The notes: generated by a model not told the origin, from the sequence alone. A DNA stretch of 64,000 bases from Nocardioides sp. zg-1230 (GCF_013155335.1 NZ_JABJQZ010000004.1:124001-188000), one strand, 5' to 3'. Numbered from the stretch's first letter, positions 1 through 9,903 are shown. Program-made: numbers and translations.

Positions 1-153
1 GGTGCCGAACTCGGCCATCGTGCCGCCCCGTGTCGCGGCGAGTGTCGCGAGCAGGCGACCGGTCTCGTTGCGGCAGAACGCGACGTAGCCGGCCTGGCGG
101 CACACGTCGAAGGCGCGCTGGACGATGTCGGGGAGATCCGGGGGAGCAGACAT
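1..153 (-). CDS. O-methyltransferase-like protein, N-terminal fragment
   Basis: Only the first 51 codons lie in the window; the gene continues past position 1. The start is the ATG at 153, giving MSAPPDLPDIVQRAFDVC and later a GGTMAEFGT stretch. The last part resembles the SAM-binding motif I (E/D-x-G-x-G) of class I methyltransferases that place LLATLAA-type helices just before it, as in O-methyltransferase-like families. It is divergent from the leuB-side genes. The assignment rests on a short fragment and may be wrong; that a coding region is present is more certain than the function. Confidence 0.5.
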   Translation of the reverse strand, partial: MSAPPDLPDIVQRAFDVCRQAGYVAFCRNETGRLLATLAATRGGTMAEFGT

Positions 154-577
154 GAGGCCGCCGAGTCTGTCACTCCTCGCCCGCGATCCCAGTCGATGGC
201 CGCCCATCTCACGATCTGACACGTTTACAGAAACCCCGTGCGGCGGCGCGTCCGTCAGTCGTACAGTCGTCCCATCATGCGGAGCGTCTTCGTACTTATC
301 GATCGCCGCGGCGAGGCCTGAGAGAGAGGCCACCTCGTCGCGGTGTTCGGCGTTGACGAGGTTCCGCCGCCCGGCCTTTCGCCCCTCCGCTGAGCGCCTG
401 CTCAGCCGAGCTCGAAGCCACCGCCTTCGCGGCGGGTCCCTCGCAGTCCTGCGCGACCCGCACGCTCGTCGGCCGGCAGCCGGGCCCGGGCGATCCCCGA
501 CGTCCTGCTTCCCTCCCCGCCGCGGTGTCGGCGGCTTCGGGCTCACCCACCACCAGCCACACACAGGAGTGAGACCC
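154..577. other. Intergenic region upstream of the leuB cluster
   Basis: This 424-bp stretch separates the divergent methyltransferase fragment from the small gene before leuB. No convincing long gene is seen. It holds a 14-codon frame at 277-321 (MRSVFVLIDRRGEA) with clustered Val-Val-Leu-Ile codons, and two hairpins: CCTCGTC/GACGAGG around 332-360, and GCTGAGC/GCTCAGC near 390-407. These may be an attenuator-type leader, but no terminator with a T-run was identified. Confidence 0.35.
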
Positions 578-718
578 ATGTACGCGATGTATCCCGACAC
601 CTGGGGCCCCGCGGCCCACGACCCCGAGAACCCGCGCAGCGCCGAGAACACCGCGGTCGCCGTCCAGACCGCGCTTGACCTGCGAGACGGCGGCGGCCAG
701 CGCCCCGACGACAACTAA
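578..718 (+). CDS. Small conserved-looking hypothetical protein upstream of leuB
   Basis: This 46-residue ORF begins [20 protein letters not shown] and is polar, acidic and Pro/Asp-rich, with no membrane segment. An AGGAG ribosome-binding site lies at 565-569, correctly spaced from the ATG, and its stop is 10 bp before the leuB start, so co-transcription and perhaps translational coupling with leuB are likely. I do not recognise the family. The good ribosome site and codon bias support translation. Confidence 0.55.
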   Translation: MYAMYPDTWGPAAHDPENPRSAENTAVAVQTALDLRDGGGQRPDDN

Positions 719-728
719 CGTTCGCCGC

Positions 729-1817
729 ATGCCTGACACCGCGCAGACAGCAGCAGCCCGCGACACCGGGAGCCCGACCCTCGCCGTCATCCCCGGCGAC
801 GGCATCGGCCCCGAGGTGACCGCCGAGGCCCTCAAGGTCCTCGAGGTCGCCTCGCCGGTGAAGTTCGAGTCGACGCGCTACGACCTCGGCGCCGAGCGCT
901 ACCTCGCGACCGGCGAGGTGCTGCCCGACTCGGTGCTCGCGGAGATCCGCGGGCACGACGCGATCCTGCTCGGTGCCGTCGGCGGCAAGCCCAACGACCC
1001 GAACCTGCCCCCCGGCATCCTCGAGCGCGGCCTGCTCCTCAAGCTGCGCTTCGAGCTCGACCACTACGTCAACCTCCGCCCGTCGCGGCTCTTCCCGGGC
1101 TCGGTCTCACCCCTGGCCGACCACGTGCTCGACAAGGGTGACATCGACTTCGTCGTGGTGCGCGAGGGCACCGAGGGCCCCTACACCGGCAACGGCGGCG
1201 TGCTGCGCGGCGGCACCCCCGCCGAGGTCGCGACCGAGGTCTCGCTCAACACGGCGTACGGCGTCGAGCGCGTGGTCCGCGACGCTTTCGCCCGCGCGCA
1301 GAAGCGCCCGCGCAAGAAGCTGACGCTGGTCCACAAGACCAACGTCCTCGTCAACGCCGGCTCCCTGTGGTGGCGACTCTTCGAGCAGGTCGGCGCCGAG
1401 CACCCCGACGTCACGACCGACTACATCCACATCGACGCGGCCATGATCTTCATGGCCACCGACCCCGCCCGCTTCGACGTGATCGTCACCGACAACCTCT
1501 TCGGCGACATCGTCACCGACCTCGCCGCCGCCATCACCGGCGGCATCGGGCTGGCCGCCTCCGGCAACGTCAACCCCGACCGGACGGCCCCGTCGATGTT
1601 CGAGCCCGTCCACGGTTCCGCCCCCGACATCGCCGGACAGCAGAAGGCCGACCCGACCGCCGCGATCCTCTCCGGCGCGCTCCTGCTCGACCACCTCGGC
1701 CACGCCGAGGCGGCGGCCGCGATCGAGGCGGCCGTGCTGGCCGACCTCTCCGAGCGCGACCCCGGCACGAGCCGTCGTACGAGCGAGGTCGGGGACGCCA
1801 TCGCCGCCCGCCTCTGA
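729..1817 (+). CDS. leuB: 3-isopropylmalate dehydrogenase
   Basis: LeuB oxidatively decarboxylates 3-isopropylmalate to 2-oxoisocaproate with NAD in leucine biosynthesis. The 362-residue product has the N-terminal [10 protein letters not shown] nucleotide-binding segment, the substrate-arginine region around [11 protein letters not shown], and the C-terminal [17 protein letters not shown] and [13 protein letters not shown] motifs of the isocitrate/isopropylmalate dehydrogenase family. Length is normal. ATG 729 is chosen because an earlier in-frame start at 675 overlaps the upstream small gene. No strong ribosome site is visible, consistent with coupling to that gene. ilvE follows 35 bp downstream. 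Confidence 0.95.
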   Translation: MPDTAQTAAARDTGSPTLAVIPGDGIGPEVTAEALKVLEVASPVKFESTRYDLGAERYLATGEVLPDSVLAEIRGHDAILLGAVGGKPNDPNLPPGILERGLLLKLRFELDHYVNLRPSRLFPGSVSPLADHVLDKGDIDFVVVREGTEGPYTGNGGVLRGGTPAEVATEVSLNTAYGVERVVRDAFARAQKRPRKKLTLVHKTNVLVNAGSLWWRLFEQVGAEHPDVTTDYIHIDAAMIFMATDPARFDVIVTDNLFGDIVTDLAAAITGGIGLAASGNVNPDRTAPSMFEPVHGSAPDIAGQQKADPTAAILSGALLLDHLGHAEAAAAIEAAVLADLSERDPGTSRRTSEVGDAIAARL

Positions 1818-1852
1818 GAGCCCGCCGACGGGTTCTGGAATAGGTTGACCCC

Positions 1853-2941
1853 ATGCAGATCAGCACCACCGCCAACCCCGCCCCCGTCGACGACGCCCGG
1901 CTCGCAGAGATCCTCGCGAACCCCGGGTTCGGCCAGCACTTCACCGACCACATGCTCACGGTCGAGTGGACGCCCGCGGACGGGTGGCACGCCGCGCGCA
2001 TCGAGCCCTACGGCCCGCTGACGCTCGACCCGGCGACGGCGGTGCTGCACTACGCGCAGGAGACCTTCGAGGGGATGAAGGCCTACCGGCACGAGGACGG
2101 GTCGATCTGGACCTTCCGTCCCGAGCAGAACGCCGCGCGGATGGTGCGCTCCTCGCAGCGGCTCGCGTTCCCCGAGCTGCCGGTCGACGACTTCGTCGCC
2201 TGCGTCGACGCGCTCGTCGAGGCCGACCAGCGGTGGGTCCCCGACAACGCCGCGGGCGGGGGAGAGGGCGAGAAGGCGCTCTACCTGCGGCCCTTCATGT
2301 TCGCCTCCGAGGTCTTCCTCGGCGTGCGCCCCGCGCAGCACGTGACCTTCATGGTGATCGCGTCACCGGCAGGCGCCTACTTCAAGGGCGGCATCAAGCC
2401 CGTCAACCTGTGGCTGTCGGAGACGTTCACCCGCGCCGGTCGCGGTGGCATGGGCGCCGCGAAGACCGGCGGCAACTACGCCGCGTCGCTCGCCGCCCAG
2501 CGCGAGGCCATCGAGAAGGGCTGCGACCAGGTCGTGTTCCTCGACGACCAGGAGTTCCGCTACATCGAGGAGCTCGGCGGGATGAACCTCTTCTTCGTCC
2601 ACCGCGACGGCAGCATCGTCACCCCCGAGACCGGGACCATCCTCGAGGGCATCACCCGGGCCTCGATCATCGAGCTGGCCGGCAAGCTCGGCCACGCGGT
2701 GGAGGAGCGGAAGTTCTCCATCGACGAGTGGCGCGACGGCGTCGCGTCGGGCGAGATCACCGAGGTGTTCGCGTGCGGCACCGCCGCGGTCGTCACCCCC
2801 GTCGGCGAGCTGCGCTCGCCCCAGGGTGTCACCCCGGCGCCCGCCAGCACCGAGCTGACCATGCGGATCCGCGAGGCGCTCGTCGGGATGCAGTTCGGGC
2901 GCGCGGAGGACACCTTCGGCTGGATGCACCGCGTGGTGTGA
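1853..2941 (+). CDS. ilvE: Branched-chain amino acid aminotransferase
   Basis: This PLP enzyme performs the last transamination in Leu, Ile and Val synthesis. The 362-residue protein is a class IV aminotransferase: the [11 protein letters not shown] segment near residues 64-75, the Schiff-base lysine in [13 protein letters not shown] (K204), and the MNLFFVH and [12 protein letters not shown] phosphate/cofactor motifs are all present. It lies just downstream of leuB in the same direction. Its stop overlaps the GTG start of nhaA by 4 bp (GTGA), suggesting translational coupling of the antiporter to the amino-acid genes. Confidence 0.95.
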   Translation: MQISTTANPAPVDDARLAEILANPGFGQHFTDHMLTVEWTPADGWHAARIEPYGPLTLDPATAVLHYAQETFEGMKAYRHEDGSIWTFRPEQNAARMVRSSQRLAFPELPVDDFVACVDALVEADQRWVPDNAAGGGEGEKALYLRPFMFASEVFLGVRPAQHVTFMVIASPAGAYFKGGIKPVNLWLSETFTRAGRGGMGAAKTGGNYAASLAAQREAIEKGCDQVVFLDDQEFRYIEELGGMNLFFVHRDGSIVTPETGTILEGITRASIIELAGKLGHAVEERKFSIDEWRDGVASGEITEVFACGTAAVVTPVGELRSPQGVTPAPASTELTMRIREALVGMQFGRAEDTFGWMHRVV

Positions 2942-4800
2942 GCGACGACCAGTCGTCCTGCACGGGGTCCGCGGCCTTCGAGGCGCAGAGCTCGCGCTCG
3001 CTGCGCGACTTCATCCGGACCGAGTCCGGCTCCGCCGGCATGCTGGTGGTCGCCGCGCTCGTCGCCCTGGTGTGGGCGAACTCGCCGTGGTCGCAGTCCT
3101 ACGTCGACCTCTGGCACACCGAGGTGTCCCTCAGGTTCGGTGACGGCGGCCTGTCGATGGACCTGCACCACTGGATCAACGACGGCCTCATGGTCGTGTT
3201 CTTCTTCGTCATCGGCCTCGAGGTCCGCAAGGAGTTCGCCATCGGCGAGCTCGTCGACCGCAGCCGGGTCGTGGTGCCGCTCGTCGCGGGCGTGATGGGC
3301 ATGGTCGTGCCGGCCGCCCTCTTCCTGGCGCTCAACCCGTCCGGCGAGGCCGCCGCCGGCTGGGGTGCTGTCATCGGGACCGACACCGCCTTCCTGCTCG
3401 GCGTGATGGCGCTGGTGGGTCCTGCGGTGTCGACCCAGCTGCGGATCTTCCTGCTGACGCTCACCGTCATCGACGACATCGTGGCCGTCAGCGTCATCGG
3501 TGTCGTCTACTCCGACGACCTGTCCCTCGGCGCCCTGGCCGTCGCCGCGGCCTGCCTGCTCGTGCTGGTCGGGCTCGACCGCGCGGGGGTGTGGCAGGCG
3601 GCGCCCTACGTGCTGGGCGTGCTGGTGATGTGGTTCGCCACGCTGGAGTCCGGTGTGCACGCCTCGATCGCCGGCATGCTCAGCGGGCTGCTGGTCCCGG
3701 CGCTCGACCCGCGCCGCTCCGACGTGGAGGACGCCGCTCGCAGCTTCCGCGCGTTCCGGCAGTCGCCGATGCCCGGGGTACAGCGGGCCGCACGCCGGTC
3801 ACTGACCCGCGCGATCTCGGTCAACGAACGCCTGCAGGAGGCGTTGCACACCCCCACCAGCCACGTCGTCGTACCCGTCTTCGCGCTCGCCAACGCCGGG
3901 GTGGACCTGCGCGACGGCGTCCTCGGCGACGCCCTCGGTTCGCGGCTGATGTGGGGCATCGTGCTCGGGCTCGTCGTCGGCAAGGCGCTGGGCATCTTCG
4001 CCGGCGCCTGGGCGAGCGTGCGCCTGGGCTGGGGCCGGCTGCCGCAGGGAGTCGGGCTGGGCCACACGCTGGCCGGTGGCGCGCTCTCCGGCATCGGCTT
4101 CACCGTGTCGCTCCTCATCATCAGCCTGGCGTTCGAGTCGTCCCGGCTCCAGGACCAGGCCCGCGTCGGAGTCCTGCTCGCCGCGGCCCTCGCGAGCCTG
4201 GCCGGCTGGCTGGCCTTCCGCTTCGCCGCCCGCTTCCTCGGCCAGCGCGACGCCGCCTTGCCGACCCACCTCAGCCGGCCGGTCGACCCGGCGCGCGACC
4301 ACGTCGCGGGTCCGGTCGACGCCCCGCTGACCCTCGTGGAGTACCTCGACTTCGAGTGCCCGTTCTGCGCCCGGGTCAGCGGTGTCGGCAAGGAGCTCCG
4401 CGCGCACTTCGGCGACCGGCTGCGCTACGTCACCCGGCACCTGCCGCTGCCGGTGCACCCGCACGCCGAGCTGGCGGCGCTGGGCGCCGAGGCGGCGGCA
4501 CGCCAGGGCCGCTACTGGGACATGCACGACGTGCTCTTCGCCCACCAGGACGAGCTCGAGCTGGAGGACCTCGCCGGCTACGCCGCCGAGCTCGACCTCG
4601 ACGTGGAGCAGTTCCTCCGCGACCTCGACGACGACGACCTCGCCCGGCACGTCGCCCAGGACGTCGCCTCGGCGGAGGAGAGCGGCGTACGCGGCACCCC
4701 GACCTTCTTCGTCGGCGACACCCGCCACGTCGGTCCCCACGACGCCCGCACCCTGATCGCCGCGCTGGAGGCGTCGGCGGTGTCTCGGCCGATCGGCTGA
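2938..4800 (+). CDS. nhaA: Na+/H+ antiporter NhaA fused to a C-terminal DsbA/thioredoxin-like domain
   Basis: The 620-residue fusion has an N-terminal NhaA antiporter (about residues 15-430) with [27 protein letters not shown] and [13 protein letters not shown], the last containing the paired aspartates used for ion binding. After a linker, a thioredoxin-4/DsbA-like domain (about 445-615) carries C474-P-F-C477 in FECPFCARV and a cis-Pro-type GTPTFF segment. The GTG start overlaps the ilvE stop. Such fusions occur in Actinobacteria; the role of the redox domain is not known to me. It may sense or protect cysteines. No break is visible. Confidence 0.93.
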   Translation: MSDDQSSCTGSAAFEAQSSRSLRDFIRTESGSAGMLVVAALVALVWANSPWSQSYVDLWHTEVSLRFGDGGLSMDLHHWINDGLMVVFFFVIGLEVRKEFAIGELVDRSRVVVPLVAGVMGMVVPAALFLALNPSGEAAAGWGAVIGTDTAFLLGVMALVGPAVSTQLRIFLLTLTVIDDIVAVSVIGVVYSDDLSLGALAVAAACLLVLVGLDRAGVWQAAPYVLGVLVMWFATLESGVHASIAGMLSGLLVPALDPRRSDVEDAARSFRAFRQSPMPGVQRAARRSLTRAISVNERLQEALHTPTSHVVVPVFALANAGVDLRDGVLGDALGSRLMWGIVLGLVVGKALGIFAGAWASVRLGWGRLPQGVGLGHTLAGGALSGIGFTVSLLIISLAFESSRLQDQARVGVLLAAALASLAGWLAFRFAARFLGQRDAALPTHLSRPVDPARDHVAGPVDAPLTLVEYLDFECPFCARVSGVGKELRAHFGDRLRYVTRHLPLPVHPHAELAALGAEAAARQGRYWDMHDVLFAHQDELELEDLAGYAAELDLDVEQFLRDLDDDDLARHVAQDVASAEESGVRGTPTFFVGDTRHVGPHDARTLIAALEASAVSRPIG

Positions 4801-4857
4801 CCCGCGCCGGCCCGCGGGCCGATGCGTCGTACGTCCGGCGAAGCGAGGCTCGTCGGC

Positions 4858-5532
4858 ATGACGACGACCGCCGCAACCCGCCCTGCCAGTGCCACGCGGT
4901 CCCGCCGCGACTGGTGGATCCCGGCCAGCCTGCTGGCGCTCGCCGTGGTGCCGTCCCTGGGAGGCGTCTTCCGCCTGGTCGACCTGTCGGGTGGCCGCAC
5001 GGCCGAGAACGCACGCTTCTTCGACCTGCCCGCACCGATCCTCGTCCACATCTTCGGAGCCACGGCGTACCTGCTCCTCGGTGCGCTCCAGCTCTGGCCG
5101 TCCTTCCGGCGCAGGCGTCCGGGCTGGCACCGCTGGACCGGACGGGTGCTGGTGCCGGCAGGTGTTGCGGGTGGGCTGAGCGGGATGTGGATGGCGGCCT
5201 TCTCCGACCTTACGACCCACGACAACACCACCCTGATGTGGCTGCGCCTGCTCTTCGGGGCCGTCATGGTCGCCGGGCTGGTGCTCGGCCTGCTCGCGAT
5301 CCGCCGCCGCGACGTCCGTACGCACCAGCGGTGGATGGCGCGGGCGTACGCCGTCGCGCAGGGCGCCGGTACCCAAGCGCTGTTCCTCGGCCCGTACGTC
5401 GCGCTCGTCGGGCAGCCCTCGGGCCACCCGAAGGCCGTCGTGATGGGTCTGGCGTGGGTGCTCAACCTGGCCGTCGCGGAGTGGTTGGTGCGGCGGTCGC
5501 AGACGCGTCAGTCGAGCCGTCGGGCCTGGTAG
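4858..5532 (+). CDS. DUF2306-like integral membrane protein
   Basis: The 224-residue protein has about six hydrophobic segments (first near residues 20-38) and the pattern of DUF2306 membrane proteins: an HIFGATAYLLLGALQ helix, then RRRPGWHRWTGR and a THQRWMARAYA loop. The His/Arg-rich loops are characteristic of the family, whose function is unknown. ATG 4858 is preferred to an upstream ATG at 4822 because the longer form adds only a low-complexity basic segment. It is convergent with the response regulator, overlapping its end by 25 bp. Confidence 0.75.
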   Translation: MTTTAATRPASATRSRRDWWIPASLLALAVVPSLGGVFRLVDLSGGRTAENARFFDLPAPILVHIFGATAYLLLGALQLWPSFRRRRPGWHRWTGRVLVPAGVAGGLSGMWMAAFSDLTTHDNTTLMWLRLLFGAVMVAGLVLGLLAIRRRDVRTHQRWMARAYAVAQGAGTQALFLGPYVALVGQPSGHPKAVVMGLAWVLNLAVAEWLVRRSQTRQSSRRAW

Positions 5533-6152
5533 GCCCACAGCGCGAGCTCGACCCGGTTGCGCACGCCGAGCTTGGCCATCAGCGCACCGATGTGGGTCTT
5601 GACGGTGCTGAGGGAGATGTAGAGCTCGGCGGCGACCTCGTGGTTGGTCAGGCCGCGCGCGACGGCGACCAGCACCTGCTCCTCGCGCTCCGTCAGGGGC
5701 GTGGCGGGCTGCGGGGGAGTGTCGCGGCCCGCGAAGGTCCGGAGCAGGCGGGTGGTCACGGTGGGGGCGATCAGGGAGCCGCCGTCCGCCGCGGCGCGCA
5801 CCGCATGGGTGAGCAGCTGCGGCCCGCAGTCCTTGAGCAGGAAGCCCCGCGCGCCGGCGAGGAGCGCGCCGTAGACGTAGTCGTCGAGGTCGAAGGTCGT
5901 CACCACGACCACCGCCATCGGGTCGGCGACGTCCGGGCCGGCGAGCGCGCGGGTCGCCTCGATGCCGTTGAGCCGGGGCATGCGGATGTCGAGCAGGCAC
6001 ACGTCGGGACGCAGCGCCCGCGCCTGCTCGACGGCGTCGTGGCCGTCGACGGCCGTGGCGACGACCTCGATGCCGTCCTGGGCGTCGAGGATCATCGCCA
6101 GCCCGGTGCGCACGATCTCCTGGTCGTCGGCCACCAGCACGCGCAGCGTCAT
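5508..6152 (-). CDS. NarL/LuxR-family response regulator
   Basis: This is a 214-residue two-component regulator. The receiver domain (1-120) begins LRVLVADDQEIVRTGL, with the phosphoacceptor Asp in CLLDIRMP and the conserved Lys in FLLKDCG. The C-terminal LuxR-type helix-turn-helix (about 148-205) contains LTEREEQVLVAVARGLTN and STVKTHIGALMAKLG. It starts within the stop of the upstream histidine kinase (ATGA overlap), so the two form one operon and very likely a cognate pair. Target genes are not evident from the sequence. Confidence 0.93.
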   Translation of the reverse strand: MTLRVLVADDQEIVRTGLAMILDAQDGIEVVATAVDGHDAVEQARALRPDVCLLDIRMPRLNGIEATRALAGPDVADPMAVVVVTTFDLDDYVYGALLAGARGFLLKDCGPQLLTHAVRAAADGGSLIAPTVTTRLLRTFAGRDTPPQPATPLTEREEQVLVAVARGLTNHEVAAELYISLSTVKTHIGALMAKLGVRNRVELALWAYQARRLD

Positions 6153-7294
6153 CGGCCCTCCTCCAGCGGGAGGCGCGCGGTCACGCGCCAGCCGGCCGCC
6201 GGTGCCAGCGGCCCGGCCTCGAGACGGCCGCCGAGCAGGGCTGCCCGCTCGGTCATGCCGGCGATGCCGAAGCCGTCACCGCTGCCCGCCGACCCCCGTC
6301 CGTCGTCGGTCACGGCCAGCGTGACGCAGTCCCGCTCCCGGGTGACCCGCACCTCGACCAGTGTGGTGTCCCGGGCGTGCCTGCGCGCGTTGGCGACAGC
6401 CTCCTGCGCGATGCGCTGGAGGGCGGCCGCGACCGTCGGGGTCAGGTCGTCGAGGTGGACGTCGACGTCAACCGTGACCACCGGCCCGGGCCCGTCGCTC
6501 GCCAGGCCGAGGAGGTCGTCCAACGGTTGCACCGGTGGCTCGTCGTCGGTGCGGAGCATCCGCAGCACCTTCCGCGTCTCGGCCAGCGTGCGCGTCGCCT
6601 CCTCGTCGATGCGACGCAGGGCGTCGGTGGCCGCGTCTGGCTCACGGTCGGCGACCGCGAGTCCCGCCTGCGCGCTGATCGCGATCGCCGTGAGGTGGTG
6701 GGCCACGGTGTCGTGCAGGTCGCGGGCCAGGCGCTCCCGCTCCTGCTGCCGTACGTCGTCGAGCTGGCGCGTGCGCAACATCGCCCGTGCGCGGACGGCG
6801 GCGCCCAGCGCGACGGCGGCCACGACGACCGCGGTGCCGCCGATGCGGTCGGCGGTCGAGACGTCCTGCGACGCCAGCGAGGTGCTCGCCACGACGAAGA
6901 AGAGGGTGAGGCCCTCAGCGGCGCCGGCGCCCGACGCCCACCGGGTGAGGCTGTAGGGGATGAGGAGTCCCACGACGGCGGTGTTGAGGTCGCCGGGCGC
7001 CGGCCCCGCCGTGGTCGACGTGACCACAAGCAGTGCCATCACCACCGCCGCGAAGACCGACACCGTCAACAGCGGCATGGTCCGGCGCACCAGCAGCGTG
7101 GGCAGCCACGCCAGGAAGCCGGCGAGCGACAGCCAGCGGTACGGCAGGTCCGTGCGCAGCACCGCGACTTCCACCACGGCCAGGGCGGCCACCACTGCCA
7201 CGAAGGCATAGTCGAGACCTCCGGGCGGGCGGGCGTCCGGCGCAGCGGGCAACCGCCACACGGACAGGACCATTGACCGGACGCGGGTGAGCAC
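6149..7294 (-). CDS. Sensor histidine kinase (HisKA_3 type)
   Basis: This is the membrane sensor partner of the overlapping NarL-type regulator. Four to six hydrophobic segments occupy the first half. The HisKA_3 dimerisation segment RERLARDLHDTVAHHLT holds the phospho-accepting His, and a HATPase domain ends with VTDDGRGSAGSGDGFG and GIAGMTERAALLGG. The start is uncertain: GTG 7294 (381 aa) or ATG 7273 (374 aa). The frame stays open upstream to 7489, but that extension reads through the remains of the decayed NERD gene and is not part of the kinase. Confidence 0.88.
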   Translation of the reverse strand: MLTRVRSMVLSVWRLPAAPDARPPGGLDYAFVAVVAALAVVEVAVLRTDLPYRWLSLAGFLAWLPTLLVRRTMPLLTVSVFAAVVMALLVVTSTTAGPAPGDLNTAVVGLLIPYSLTRWASGAGAAEGLTLFFVVASTSLASQDVSTADRIGGTAVVVAAVALGAAVRARAMLRTRQLDDVRQQERERLARDLHDTVAHHLTAIAISAQAGLAVADREPDAATDALRRIDEEATRTLAETRKVLRMLRTDDEPPVQPLDDLLGLASDGPGPVVTVDVDVHLDDLTPTVAAALQRIAQEAVANARRHARDTTLVEVRVTRERDCVTLAVTDDGRGSAGSGDGFGIAGMTERAALLGGRLEAGPLAPAAGWRVTARLPLEEGR

Positions 7295-7339
7295 GCCAGC
7301 ACGGTAGTGCCCGGCGGGGGTACGCCGGATCGGCCGGAT

Positions 7340-7832
7340 GGCCGAGTGCGTCACGCGCGCGGCGGGCGACCGGTCCCTCCAGTCAGTCAGCTTCTTCAGG
7401 AAGTCCTGCGCCGCCTCTTCGGACACCGGTGATGGCGGCAACTGGTGCAACCATTCCCTCAACCGGCCGCCGTTCGAGGAAGTGAACACGGCCTACGTGG
7501 TGTTCGTCCGGCACCCCGTGCCCCGCTGGCCGGGCTCCGACTTCAGCACAGTGCGGTCCAATGCCTGTGCGCGGGCTCGGACCCGTGCTGCTGCACGGGT
7601 CATGTCGACAACCGGGGTGGCCGTCACTTCGGTGCGGACTTCGAGTCGAGCACGACGACCCCGCCATTGCGGGTGACGACGACGTGGTCAAGGTCGGAGA
7701 GTTGCAGGCTGATGCTGTCCATCCATCCTGTTGTCCCTCCCAAGCGCGGAGGAACATCGCGGCGAGGCCAGTCTGGAACAGGCCGATGAGGTACCACCCG
7801 TATCTACCTGCGAACGCGCGCGAAGACGACAT
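7340..7832 (-). pseudogene. Decayed NERD-domain (nuclease-related) membrane protein
   Basis: Three minus-strand frames in succession give pieces of one protein. From ATG 7832 there is a transmembrane segment, GRYGWYLIGLFQTGLAAMF. A shift leads to SLQLSDLDHVVVTRNGG and VVVLDSKS, the NERD core with its Asp...Asp-x-Lys motif. Another shift gives RTEVTATPVVDMTRAAARV, and finally LREWLHQLPPSPVSEEA, the usual tail. At least two frameshifts and probably an internal deletion are needed to join them, so no intact product is possible. NERD proteins are of uncertain function, with a nuclease-like fold. The order of the pieces matches what I recall of actinobacterial members. Confidence 0.65.
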
Positions 7833-7923
7833 GCGACGGTGCACTGGCCTGAGTGCCGGCGGGTTGGACCAGGACATGCCTCTCGCCCCCTGCGTGGTGC
7901 TCCTCAGGGGGTTCGGGGCGGGG

Positions 7924-9330
7924 TCATGGTCGACGGGGTCGGGGAATGCCGGGCGGAGCATCCGGGGGGTCGAGTGCGGTGGTGCCGGTGTTGTCGCGTC
8001 GGTAGCGGTACGCGTGCGGGCTGGTCCACTCGAACACCCCGGGTGCGACCATCGCGTAGCGCCAGGCCGAGTGGGTCTTGAGCCGGTGGTGGCCGCGGCA
8101 AAGGGCGGCGAGGTTGTCGGTCTGCGTGGGGCCGGGCTGGGGCCTGCATTCTGCTTCGGCGCCGGGGTCATGGGGGATGACGTGGTCGACGTCTGCTCGC
8201 CGGGCGGGGCGGGTGCAGTGCGGGAACACGCACGTGCGGTCGCGAAGGACGACCTGTTCGCGGATCCGGTCCGGGACCTGGTAGGCGTCGGTGTGGAGCG
8301 CGGTGTTGAGGTCGATGACGGGCTTGATGGTGACCTTGGTGCGCGTGTCGGCGCACCACGACTTCACCTGCTCGAGCAGCAGCAGCCGTTGGCCCTTCTC
8401 CAGGCGTCCGGTGGGACCGAACACGGTGGTGTCGCCGGAGAAGCCGGCGTCGAAGTGGGCGTGGAGCACAACCTCCCGCGCGGCCGGCAACCGCTGAGGG
8501 TCAGCGCCGACTCCTGCAAGATCGAGTGCGGTCTGGGTGCGGGCGAGGTCGCCGAGGGCCTGCGATCGGCGCACGTCCAACGTGTCGGTGGACCCCAACG
8601 CCTTCCGCTGCGCCGCGCCCTGCGTGAGCGCGCGGTCGAGGTCGAGGGCGTCGGCGATGCCGAGCTCGGCCTCCACCCGCATGGTGCCGGCGTAGTGCAC
8701 GTCCCGGGTGTCGACGGTGACGTGGCGCGGGTCGACGTAGAGGTAGCCGTCCTCGGGATCGGCGGTCCGGTCAGCCTCAGCGAGGTCGCAGAGTCTGATG
8801 GCTTCGGCGACGAGCCGGTCGAGCTGGGCGGGACCGACCCGGCCGGCGACGGCGGCGACTTGCGCGTCGACGAACCCGGCCGCCTCCTTCGTGAGCGCGG
8901 GGCTGGAGTGGATGGTGGTCTCGGCGACCGCTCGGGCCTTCCACGCCGGCACCCGACCGGCGTGGACCTGGGCCCACAGCCGCGGCAGCCGGTGGCGCAG
9001 CTCGAGGGCGTGGCCGATGAGCTTCTTCGCCGCGACCGTCGAGACACCGAGGACGCCGCCGAGCTCGGCCACGCAGAACTCCGCCACTAGCGGGCATCCC
9101 TCGCCCGCGATGGGCTCCTCGTGCTCCCACCCCGCCGCCGGCACGGAGAAGGAGGCGGCGTGGTGGATCGACTCCGGCGGGTGCAGGTCCGCCCACCGGG
9201 CCGCCACCTCGAGAAGGTCGGCGGCGGCGCGCTCCTCGGCCGCCTTCCGGTCCCGCGCGAGCGCCAGCAGGCCGGAGGCGGTGAGGTCGTCCACCTCACC
9301 TGTCACCCGGACTGCCAGCGCTTCGCTCAT
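7924..9330 (-). CDS. DUF222-HNH endonuclease-like protein
   Basis: The 468-residue product has a long N-terminal DUF222-type helical region followed by an HNH nuclease domain. The latter shows CVFPHCTRPARRADVDHVIP and CRGHHRLKTHSAW: a Cys-x4-Cys zinc-binding start (CVFPHC) followed by the DVDHV histidine and the HHRLK histidines. This family is often present in many copies in Nocardioides, Gordonia and Mycobacterium genomes, and its biological role is unresolved. Start choice is uncertain: ATG 9330 is used, but GTG 9360 in the same frame is possible. Neither has a strong ribosome site. No intein or intron boundary is seen. Confidence 0.85.
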   Translation of the reverse strand: MSEALAVRVTGEVDDLTASGLLALARDRKAAEERAAADLLEVAARWADLHPPESIHHAASFSVPAAGWEHEEPIAGEGCPLVAEFCVAELGGVLGVSTVAAKKLIGHALELRHRLPRLWAQVHAGRVPAWKARAVAETTIHSSPALTKEAAGFVDAQVAAVAGRVGPAQLDRLVAEAIRLCDLAEADRTADPEDGYLYVDPRHVTVDTRDVHYAGTMRVEAELGIADALDLDRALTQGAAQRKALGSTDTLDVRRSQALGDLARTQTALDLAGVGADPQRLPAAREVVLHAHFDAGFSGDTTVFGPTGRLEKGQRLLLLEQVKSWCADTRTKVTIKPVIDLNTALHTDAYQVPDRIREQVVLRDRTCVFPHCTRPARRADVDHVIPHDPGAEAECRPQPGPTQTDNLAALCRGHHRLKTHSAWRYAMVAPGVFEWTSPHAYRYRRDNTGTTALDPPDAPPGIPRPRRP

Positions 9331-9470
9331 GTGTTCGATTATATCGGTCACTGTTGACACTCGGCCATGACTGTGGACGGTTGCTGGCCACTCTCCTCGG
9401 CGAGTTCGGGGACCCCATCAAGGTTGAGACGTTGAGGGCCCGGGTGGCCTCCCTTCCGCCCCGCGCCGGC

Positions 9471-9818
9471 TCACGACCGCCGGGACGCACACGTGATGCA
9501 CGTGCGCGCCGCCGGCAGCGCTTCGAGGCGAGCCTCCCCGATCGCGGACCCGCAGGCCTCGCAGGCGCCGTAGGTGCCGGCATCGACCCGGGCGAGGGCG
9601 GCGTCGAGCTCGGCGAGGTGGTGGCGCACCTGGCGCACGAGCGCGCCGATCTGTGACCTCTCGAAGGCGATCGTCGCGCCCTCGGGGTCGTGCTCGTCGT
9701 CGGCGTTGGTGTCGAGGGACGCCGCCACGATGGACTCGTGGTCGCCCGTCAGGCTCGCCAGGCGCTCGAGCGTCTGCTCGCGCTCGTGCTGCAGCCGCTG
9801 TCGTACGTCGTCCACCAC
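9471..9818 (-). CDS. DksA/TraR-type zinc-finger regulator
   Basis: This is a 115-residue protein with an acidic, helical coiled-coil N-terminal half (LQHEREQTLERLASL) and a C-terminal four-cysteine zinc finger, CEACGSAIGEARLEALPA followed by CITC. Architecture and size match the DksA/TraR C4 family, whose members bind RNA polymerase through the secondary channel. The finger also resembles general-stress YteA-type proteins. It is divergent from the Ser/Thr kinase, with 85 bp between the starts. Confidence 0.85.
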   Translation of the reverse strand: MVDDVRQRLQHEREQTLERLASLTGDHESIVAASLDTNADDEHDPEGATIAFERSQIGALVRQVRHHLAELDAALARVDAGTYGACEACGSAIGEARLEALPAARTCITCASRRS

Positions 9819-9903
9819 CCCATGGTCGCCCAGAGGTCCGACGACGCCCCGCCGGGCGTGCCGGGATCGGGGTGCACCGGGCCTCCCGCCGTATCCTCGT
9901 GCC

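Noticed and set aside
3591..6956. Long plus-strand open frame spanning nhaA, DUF2306 and the two-component genes
   Set aside because: It is out of frame with clear genes and mostly Arg/Pro/Ala-rich. The true proteins in this region have family motifs in other frames.
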